From Alkanindiges sp. (GTDB taxonomy: Bacteria; Pseudomonadota; Gammaproteobacteria; Pseudomonadales; Moraxellaceae), in contig JASLIR010000369.1 of NCBI GenBank assembly GCA_030152125.1, forward strand, positions 1-7,355: 7,355 bases of DNA. The letters run 5' to 3'. A program made the position numbers and the translations under genes. The notes below the pieces were generated by a model. It did no database searches. It was not told where the DNA came from and was given only the letters and a program-made list of their open reading frames with translations. Shown one piece after another: positions 1-5,315 of this stretch; the stretch's first letter is position 1, and each line of letters begins with the position of its first letter.

Positions 1-327
1 ATCCGGCTGGGCAAAAATTACCTTGCCACTACTGCCTACATCAAAACTGCTCCAGTTGGTAATCAGTTTGCTGCCCGCCTGGTTCACCGTCAGTTGATTG
101 GTCACGCTACGGTCAAAAGTAGCACTGCCTGTTACTACACTTTCTCCGCTTGGCAAGGCATTGGCGGCTGGTGCAGCCTGCACACCAGCAGTCCCCAAAC
201 CCGCTACTAAGGCCAGCACAACCCTTAAACTTTTAGCCGATGATTTTGTTTTGCCCTTTGCCAGTTCGCTGGCGACAGTCCATGCCTGTTGTGCGGTATT
301 CCATACCAGTTTATATGCATGATTCAT
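1..327 (-). CDS. Large TPS-type exoprotein (FHA-like adhesin), N-terminal 109 residues only
   Basis: This is the start of a large secreted protein of the filamentous-haemagglutinin (TpsA) family, cut by the left edge. Translated from the ATG at 327, it opens with an ESPR (residues 1 to about 25, MNHAYKLVWN then ASELAKG). A basic, hydrophobic signal segment follows (about 31-52, ending GVQAA), so export by Sec with probable cleavage near residue 51. Residues 57-109 are the beginning of the TPS domain (haemagg_act), with NALPSGE, NQLTVNQ, NWSSFDVG and VIFAQP. This domain is known to engage a TpsB outer-membrane transporter. A GAGG ribosome-binding site lies 8 bases before the ATG. It closely resembles the start of the gene beginning at 5091, so it is a paralogue. 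It is divergent from the regulator at 661. The adhesive or effector part lies outside the window, so its repeats and function cannot be stated. Confidence 0.9.
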   Translation of the reverse strand, partial: MNHAYKLVWNTAQQAWTVASELAKGKTKSSAKSLRVVLALVAGLGTAGVQAAPAANALPSGESVVTGSATFDRSVTNQLTVNQAGSKLITNWSSFDVGSSGKVIFAQPD

Positions 328-392
328 CGCGTTCGCCTCATTTTTTGTTAATATGCACCTATGTAATTTGCTCTTTTTATGGTGTGCTGTCC

Positions 393-410
393 ATTCCCCA
401 AAAGGGGAAT
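393..410. promoter_or_regulatory. Perfect 7-bp inverted repeat, candidate operator
   Basis: ATTCCCC and GGGGAAT flank an AAAA spacer, giving a perfect dyad 66-83 bases upstream of the exoprotein start at 327. It lies just downstream, on the minus strand, of the -10-like TATATT at 412-417, so it could overlap a transcription start. GerE-type regulators generally bind short two-fold symmetric sites as dimers, so the neighbouring regulator is the obvious candidate ligand. It could instead fold as a short RNA hairpin. It is not a terminator: there is no T tract on either strand. Confidence 0.45.
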
Positions 411-473
411 AAATATAGCTATTTCCTATGTTTAGACATGAATTTTCAAGATATTCAATAACAGGCAATACAT

Positions 474-519
474 TACTTAATAAAAACTAAAATGTCCTGT
501 TAGTTTTAACTTTTAAGTA
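474..519. promoter_or_regulatory. Long imperfect AT-rich dyad
   Basis: The inner arms AAAACTAA (483-490) and TTAGTTTT (500-507) pair perfectly over 8 bp around a 9-base spacer. The outer arms TACTTAA (474-480) and TTAAGTA (513-519) pair over 7 bp, with a small asymmetric internal loop between the two stems. The nested symmetry is more than a single chance palindrome would give, but the composition is AT-rich. It lies near the middle of the divergent region, so it could serve either gene as a binding site or a supercoiling-sensitive element. Confidence 0.35.
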
Positions 520-583
520 TGCAGTCTCCACGCAAAGTCATGTATATTTATGAGCATGATTGCAATGGCGCAACTAAGCATAT

Positions 584-606
584 GCCCTTTAAAACAACCA
601 AAGGGC
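584..606. promoter_or_regulatory. Inverted repeat upstream of the regulator gene
   Basis: GCCCTTT (584-590) and AAAGGGC (600-606) pair over 7 bp around a 9-base spacer, 55 bases before the regulator start. An 8-bp palindrome, GCATATGC (578-585), abuts it. It could be an operator for autoregulation or a hairpin in the leader. There is no T tract, so it is not a terminator. Confidence 0.35.
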
Positions 607-660
607 GAGTAACTCCAACAAAAATGGCTTGGCCTAATTGCAAGTAATAAGCAGGTAATC

Positions 661-1824
661 ATGGACATTCTGGCAGCAGATTATGATCAACTGGTAGACC
701 AGATCTATCATGTGGTAGAACAGCCGGAAAGCTGGCCTGCCCTGGCAAAAAAACTGGCTACCCTCCTCAATGTCACCTATGTACAAATTGAAGCGCTGGA
801 TCTTAACTATCAGGCACTGTCGTATATGGCAGGCGGTGGAGATATTGATGACGTTACCCAGGCGCTTTCCCAGGTTTTATATCTGCATTTTCCAATAAGT
901 AGCGACCCGCGCTGGGGCGAAGTACTCAGGCCGGAGCGACAGGGCTGGTATCAATGTCATCATCATCTGGATGAAGCCTTTGTACAGCAGTCCAGGCTAT
1001 TTCAGGAAATCCTGCTGCCCATCAATTTTCGCTATGTAGCGGTTCACAACCTGTTATTGGACGAAAAACTATGTGTCATTCTGGCAATACATACTTCCGA
1101 ACGGGAACAGCCGCTCAACAGTGATCAAATGAATTTTCTAGACCGCTTACTGCCACACTTTAAGCGTATGGTGCATCTGCAGCGCCAACTGTACGAGTTT
1201 TCCAATAACAGTATTGCCGGTTATGCACTAATTAATAAAATGCCGCAACCCATTGCGCTGCTTAATCTTGCCGGTGCAATAGTACACACCAATACAGCCG
1301 TTAACCGCTTACTGGAAATTACCCGCCTCATTACAATTGAAGATGGCCAGCTGGTTATCCAGGAACCTTTTCACACCCGCCTACAGGAGAACCTGCAGGC
1401 ACTGGAACATTTATATCGCAGCAAACAGCTTGACCCCACCCAGCTATTAAACGACAACTGTATCAAGCTACAGGGTGATGAAAATGAAACCCTGTATATT
1501 TTTGCCACCCTGCTTGCTTCCGAACAGGAAATTAAAACCTTTGGCATCCGCCCGCTGGTGATGCTGACATTTTACTGCCCCAAGCTTAGCCCCATCATTG
1601 ACATGCAACTGCTTAATGCCGCATTTGACCTGACCCCGGCGGAATACAAAGTAGCAGTAGCGCTTGTGGAAGGTTATTTGCCAAAGGAAATTGCCCAAAA
1701 GCACTATGTAGAAATTGATACTGTAAAAAAACAGATGCGCTCAATTTTTAAAAAAACCTCTACACACCGCCAAGCCGACCTAATGATGCTGCTCTCTAAC
1801 TTCCCTAAAACCATTTACCAGTAA
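661..1824 (+). CDS. LuxR/GerE-type transcriptional regulator with PAS-like domain
   Basis: A 387-residue cytoplasmic DNA-binding regulator. The C-terminus (about 321-380) is a GerE/LuxR helix-turn-helix: LTPAEYKVAVALVEGY, then PKEIA, then the recognition helix around TVKKQMRSIFKK. Residues about 193-220 (PQPIALLNLAGAIVHTNTA) look like the start of a PAS fold, which may hold a ligand or cofactor. The N-terminus (QIYHVVEQPESWPAL, later FQEILLPINFRYV) matches the pattern of a large group of proteobacterial LuxR-family proteins with no known signal. There is no phosphorylatable receiver domain and no recognisable acyl-homoserine-lactone pocket, so it is neither an ordinary response regulator nor a clear quorum sensor. 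ATG 661 is the first ATG after an in-frame stop at 610-612, with a weak AGG site 5 bases upstream. It is divergent from the exoprotein at 327 and convergent with the one at 1897, so control of these adhesins is plausible but unproven. Confidence 0.9.
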   Translation: MDILAADYDQLVDQIYHVVEQPESWPALAKKLATLLNVTYVQIEALDLNYQALSYMAGGGDIDDVTQALSQVLYLHFPISSDPRWGEVLRPERQGWYQCHHHLDEAFVQQSRLFQEILLPINFRYVAVHNLLLDEKLCVILAIHTSEREQPLNSDQMNFLDRLLPHFKRMVHLQRQLYEFSNNSIAGYALINKMPQPIALLNLAGAIVHTNTAVNRLLEITRLITIEDGQLVIQEPFHTRLQENLQALEHLYRSKQLDPTQLLNDNCIKLQGDENETLYIFATLLASEQEIKTFGIRPLVMLTFYCPKLSPIIDMQLLNAAFDLTPAEYKVAVALVEGYLPKEIAQKHYVEIDTVKKQMRSIFKKTSTHRQADLMMLLSNFPKTIYQ

Positions 1825-1839
1825 ACCGTCATTTAAAAA

Positions 1840-1867
1840 GTAAAACCGCCAATTGCGGCGGTTTTAC
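1840..1867. terminator. Bidirectional rho-independent terminator
   Basis: GTAAAACCGCC (1840-1850) and GGCGGTTTTAC (1857-1867) form a perfect 11-bp stem with a 6-base loop. The AAAA and TTTT runs inside the arms supply a U tract in both directions. It sits between the stops of two convergent genes (regulator ending at 1824, exoprotein ending at 1897) and so serves both. Confidence 0.93.
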
Positions 1868-1896
1868 TATCTACAGGAAATCAAAAAAACCTAATA

Positions 1897-4800
1897 TCAA
1901 TGCACGGTAATCACGCCATCATTACTGCCCTGCTCGGTCACTGCATAGTTAGCGCCACCGTTACCATCCTGCAGCACATAGCCCGCTTTAACCAGCAGTT
2001 TTTTGTTCTCACCTACGGTTTTGCTTTCGTACTGCTGGAACAGGCCAGTTACCCGGTCACCCACAATCAAACCAGCCACCACAGGCTTGCTGGCAGAGGT
2101 CAGGCCACCATCATATACCTTGGTATTTGCCACGGTACTAATGGTCAGGGCTTTAGGTGTAATCACACCACCATGACTGTCCACCAGCACTACGGTGTAG
2201 TTGTTGCCGCCATTTTCATCATTAATCACAAAACCGCCATTCACCAGCACGGTTTTGCCTGTGCCTGCATTTTTGTCGGCAAAGGACTGGCTTAAGCCAC
2301 TAATGCTGTCACCACGCTGGCGGCCACTAATCAGCGGCTTGCCCTCAATACGTACATTACCATCATATTCCTTGCTGGCTGCGGTGGCTGTCAGGGTTAA
2401 CAGGCGTTTGTTAATCACTGCGTTGCTGTTCTCGGTATAACTAATATTGTAGTTATTACCACCGTTACCATCATTCAGCGTTACCCCGGAAGTCAGGATG
2501 GCATTCGGCACCCCGGCATTCTTGCTGTCAAACTCGAAGGTACCACCACTGATGCTATCGCTACCAAACAGCTGGGTACCACCAGTAATCACCGCGCTGG
2601 CAACCGCATTACGTGTACCGTCATAGGTTTTGGTTACATCAGTAGACGTAATGCTCAACCCGGCCCTGTTAATCATGCCATCGGTATTGTCGGCATAGCT
2701 TACCGTATAGTTATTGCCCGCATTACCATCGTTCACTGTCACCCCGGACACGGATACATGCTTGTTGCTACCCGCATTTTTATTATCAAAGGCAAATGTG
2801 CCACCACTAATGCTATCGCTACCAAACAGTTGTGTACCACCAATAACCACCGCACTGCCAGCCGCAGCCGTTGTACCATCGTAGATCTTGCTCACATCAG
2901 CAGAACTGATCACCAGACTCGCTTTAGCAATATTCAGCGTGCCTTTACTCACCACAAAGTCATAGCCATCCTGTACAGAGTACAGGCCACCCACATCAAA
3001 GGTGTAGCTACCCGCATTACGCGCGCCCAGTGCAGTGCCGCCCAGCACTGCCGTTCCCAGCAGTTTAGTGTTGTCATAACCGCTACTGTTAATCACATAA
3101 TCCAGCGAGCTGGCTGTAGAATATTGCGTACCGTCATAGGTTTTGCTGTCACTGTTGTTCACCGTCATATTTAACGACTTCAGGAAGCTGCGCAGCAGTG
3201 GCGCTGTACTGCCCTCATAAATACGCCAGATGCTGTCCGTACCACCATCTGCATCAATACTCCAGTTAGTAAAGCTGGAAAGCTGCTTCATTTGGGCTGT
3301 CGTCAGGCCAGTACCTGCGGCACTTGTGGCTAAACCGGTTACATCCTTGTTCCAGTAACTGTTATTTGTAGTTAGCCCACCCAGAGCAGCGCCTACCAGA
3401 CCACCCTTGGTCACGCCGATGCCACTGGACTGGTCATTCACTACCCCAGCCGCATAGCTGTTGCTAATAGTGCCACCGTTACTGGTGCCTACCAGCCCGC
3501 CAAACACAATACTGCCCACATCCTGTGTGGACTGCAACACACCGGTTGCATAGCTGTTGCTAATGCTGCCGCCAATATTATAGCCAACCAGCCCGCCAAT
3601 GCTGCTGACCACATTCTGGCCCGAACCGCTGGTCACTGTGGCACCGGCATAGCTGTTACTAATGGAACCACCCTGCAACTGGCCAACCAGCCCACCGCCA
3701 TAATATGAACCATTGGCCCCATTTCTGGATACATTGCCAAAGGCATAACTGTTGCTGATGGAACCACCCTGCATGCTACCAACCAGTACACCAACCTGGT
3801 TGCGGGCAGTCACGTTCAGCCCTTGCACCCCAATATTGCGCAGGGTTGCATTACTGGTAACGCCAAACAGCCCCACAGCGTTCATACCACTTTGTCCAAT
3901 ATTCAGGTTGGAAACCTTATGCCCCAGCCCGTCAACAACGCCGCTAAAGGCAAGGGTAGGATCACCAATCCGGGTGAAGCTTGCACTGGCACCGTCAATA
4001 TCGGCAGCCACTACATATTTACCACTCTTATTGCTATTCAGGTTTTGGAACTGGCTTAAGTCATGCACCACCGTATAGGCATCGCCATTGGCACTAAACG
4101 CGGCAGCACTACCATTCAGGTTTACTTTGGCCGCATTGCTCAGGCTGTAGGCATTCGTTGATGTTAAAGCCAGTGCATGACTGCTGCCGTTGATGTCCAG
4201 CGTGCCGTTAAAATCAATACTACGACCAGTCACACTGGTACTGTCTGCTGCAAGCGTACCGGCCAGTTGAATCTGGCTGCTAGCCTGGCTGGTATCCCCA
4301 GTCAGCAGAATCTTGCCGCCTACGCTGCTTACCTGTGTGGCCTGAATAACACCGCTGTTGCTGATCAGCCCTGTTGTGGCGGAGGCTGTGGTAATTGTGG
4401 GTTCAGTTTGCAGGTTGATTTTTTCGGCGTTAATGGCATACACATTACCGCCAGTGGCGCTAATCGTACCCACATTGATAATGGTATCGGCAATTAAAAT
4501 AACATCACCTGCGGTTGCCGTCAGCGTGCCATAGTTATTAATGGAGGTACCTGCATTGATGCCAAAATCAATATTAGTACCTGTATTGTTAGCACCAGTG
4601 AAACCTGCGGTAGCCGCCACAATGGCGGATGCATTCACCTGGCTGCCGACACCAAAGGTAATCCCGGCATGATTCACCAGGTAAAACTTGCCGTTGGCCT
4701 GCACCTGGCCGAGAATTTCTGAAGGATTGCCATCCAGGACGTTACTTAAGGCAACACTGCTGGCAGAAGGCTGGTTGAAAATAACCTTGGCATCCTTACC

Positions 4801-5091
4801 CACATTAAAACTGTTCCACAGAATGTTGGTAAAACTGGCTGTCTGGTTCACCGTCAGTTGATTCGCCACGCTGCGGTCTATCGTAGAACTGCCATCAAAA
4901 ATCATTTCCCCGCTGGGCAGGGCATTACTGGCAATGGCTGCATGTACTGCCCCAGCAGTCACCATACCGGACAATAACAACGCCAGCTTTAGCCCCTTAC
5001 TGGAGGATTTTTTAGCCCCTTTTGCCAGTTCACTGGCCACAACCCAACTGCTTGATACGGTATTCCATACCAGTTTATATGCACGATTCAT
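1897..5091 (-). CDS. TPS-type exoprotein with GLUG and YDG repeats (FHA-like adhesin), complete
   Basis: A 1064-residue secreted protein, probably a surface adhesin or matrix protein exported by two-partner secretion. Order of parts: ESPR (1 to about 25); signal segment ending AVHAA (about 33-52); TPS domain (about 55-310, with NQLTVNQ, FNQPSASSVALSNVLDGNP and GITFGVGSQVNASAIVAAT); entry region (339-427, with GKYVVAADID and VDGLGHKVSNLNI); five GLUG repeats (433-584); linker (599-638, WRIYEGSTAPLLRSFL); MBG-like domain (640-722); four YDG repeats (725-1064). It has no cysteine, as is common for exported beta-helical proteins, and no membrane anchor after the signal. ATG 5091 has GGGGAAG upstream and an in-frame stop at 5110-5112. 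It is transcribed alone, with terminators at 1840-1867 and 5273-5304. Oddity: the usual NPNG of the TPS domain reads NHAG (140-143). Family assignment is firm; the adhesion role is inferred. Confidence 0.95.
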   Translation of the reverse strand: MNRAYKLVWNTVSSSWVVASELAKGAKKSSSKGLKLALLLSGMVTAGAVHAAIASNALPSGEMIFDGSSTIDRSVANQLTVNQTASFTNILWNSFNVGKDAKVIFNQPSASSVALSNVLDGNPSEILGQVQANGKFYLVNHAGITFGVGSQVNASAIVAATAGFTGANNTGTNIDFGINAGTSINNYGTLTATAGDVILIADTIINVGTISATGGNVYAINAEKINLQTEPTITTASATTGLISNSGVIQATQVSSVGGKILLTGDTSQASSQIQLAGTLAADSTSVTGRSIDFNGTLDINGSSHALALTSTNAYSLSNAAKVNLNGSAAAFSANGDAYTVVHDLSQFQNLNSNKSGKYVVAADIDGASASFTRIGDPTLAFSGVVDGLGHKVSNLNIGQSGMNAVGLFGVTSNATLRNIGVQGLNVTARNQVGVLVGSMQGGSISNSYAFGNVSRNGANGSYYGGGLVGQLQGGSISNSYAGATVTSGSGQNVVSSIGGLVGYNIGGSISNSYATGVLQSTQDVGSIVFGGLVGTSNGGTISNSYAAGVVNDQSSGIGVTKGGLVGAALGGLTTNNSYWNKDVTGLATSAAGTGLTTAQMKQLSSFTNWSIDADGGTDSIWRIYEGSTAPLLRSFLKSLNMTVNNSDSKTYDGTQYSTASSLDYVINSSGYDNTKLLGTAVLGGTALGARNAGSYTFDVGGLYSVQDGYDFVVSKGTLNIAKASLVISSADVSKIYDGTTAAAGSAVVIGGTQLFGSDSISGGTFAFDNKNAGSNKHVSVSGVTVNDGNAGNNYTVSYADNTDGMINRAGLSITSTDVTKTYDGTRNAVASAVITGGTQLFGSDSISGGTFEFDSKNAGVPNAILTSGVTLNDGNGGNNYNISYTENSNAVINKRLLTLTATAASKEYDGNVRIEGKPLISGRQRGDSISGLSQSFADKNAGTGKTVLVNGGFVINDENGGNNYTVVLVDSHGGVITPKALTISTVANTKVYDGGLTSASKPVVAGLIVGDRVTGLFQQYESKTVGENKKLLVKAGYVLQDGNGGANYAVTEQGSNDGVITVH
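1900..3174 (-). repeat. MBG-like domain plus four YDG repeats in the complete exoprotein
   Basis: Four units of 84-86 residues begin at residues 725, 811, 897 and 981. Each has a strand, then S/TKxYDG, a GDSISG-like stretch, a KNAG-like turn (KTVGENK in unit 4) and a DGNxGNNY-like motif, and ends GVIT or similar. A more divergent unit (residues 640-722, SKTYDGTQ to GTLNIAK, with GARNAGSYTF) precedes them and fits the MBG type. Units 1 and 2 share a stretch (2770-2850 and 2512-2592, 258 bases apart) encoding GGTQLFGSDSISGGTF in both, which points to an internal duplication. Such repeats are beta-rich stalk modules in large adhesins. Confidence 0.88.
3340..3795 (-). repeat. Five GLUG repeats in the complete exoprotein
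   Basis: Units start at residues 433, 465, 498, 530 and 562, a period of 32-33 residues (about 97 bases). The core is GGLVGxxxGGSISNSYATGxV; the fifth unit is degenerate and ends NNSYWNKDV. At the DNA level the recurring plus-strand string is close to GCATAGCTGTTGCTAAT. GLUG repeats are common in secreted bacterial adhesins and are thought to add turns to a beta-helix or roll. Confidence 0.9.
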
Positions 5092-5277
5092 CCCAGCTTC
5101 CCCAAACCTTCATTGATGATAAAAATAATTATTTTAAAACTTGAAATCAGGCTGATTGTGCAATGTAAGGCGGTAAAAAACAAGTTAAGGCAGGATTAAA
5201 GGATAAATTTAACCGCTTGAATTTTCATAGAAATTTTTCTGATAACAGCCCCACCACCATTTGATAGCAGGCGTAAA
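5092..5277. other. Upstream region of the complete exoprotein gene
   Basis: No gene is visible in this AT-rich stretch, which must hold the promoter of the leftward gene starting at 5091. I could not place a convincing -35/-10 pair. It contains a perfect 14-bp AT palindrome, AAAATAATTATTTT (5122-5135), and a 13-base dyad, AATCAG-G-CTGATT (5145-5157), which could be an operator. A partial match to a Fur box is listed separately. Confidence 0.6.
5115..5133. promoter_or_regulatory. Weak Fur-box-like sequence
   Basis: By hand alignment, 14 of 19 bases match the classical palindromic Fur consensus GATAATGATAATCATTATC. The site ends 24 bases before the exoprotein start codon, a position where a bound repressor would block initiation. 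In sequence this AT-rich a partial match can easily arise by chance. Confidence 0.2.
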
Positions 5278-5304
5278 AAAACCCGCGACTTGCGCGGGTT
5301 TTAC
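5273..5304 (-). terminator. Rho-independent terminator of the right-hand exoprotein gene
   Basis: AAAACCCGCG (5278-5287) and CGCGGGTTTT (5293-5302) form a perfect 10-bp GC-rich stem with a 5-base loop. On the minus strand it is followed by an unbroken run of seven T. It begins about 12 bases after the stop of the gene ending at 5316, so that gene is probably not co-transcribed with the one starting at 5091. Confidence 0.93.
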
Positions 5305-5315
5305 TTAACAATCTA

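Larger units (their letters stand above)
328..660. other. Divergent intergenic region between exoprotein and LuxR-type regulator
   Basis: These 333 bases carry no convincing gene and must hold the promoters of both the leftward exoprotein gene and the rightward regulator. The region is rich in A and T and contains three inverted repeats, listed separately (393-410, 474-519, 584-606). On the minus strand TATATT (412-417) resembles a -10 box, but no good -35 box sits at the right distance. On the same strand TGGACA (five of six to TTGACA) lies nearer the gene, without a convincing -10 partner. On the plus strand no sigma-70 promoter is clear. I therefore assign no promoter. Confidence 0.7.

Noticed and set aside
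393..410. Dyad as a terminator
   Set aside because: No T tract follows it on either strand, and it lies between divergent genes, where no terminator is needed.
98..461. Two overlapping plus-strand reading frames (98-322 and 240-461)
   Set aside because: The first and the start of the second are antisense to the ESPR/TPS coding region, and their products are low-complexity with no recognisable family.
1468..1704. Minus-strand reading frame inside the regulator gene
   Set aside because: It is antisense to a well-supported coding region and has no recognisable features.
3340..3795. Regularly spaced DNA repeats as a possible CRISPR array
   Set aside because: The repeats are in-frame codons of GLUG units, degenerate between copies, and lie inside an open reading frame.
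1900..4497. Several plus-strand reading frames of 80-140 codons opposite the complete exoprotein gene
   Set aside because: They lie antisense to a repeat-rich gene whose codon bias keeps the opposite frames open; their products resemble no family and carry no consistent ribosome-binding sites.
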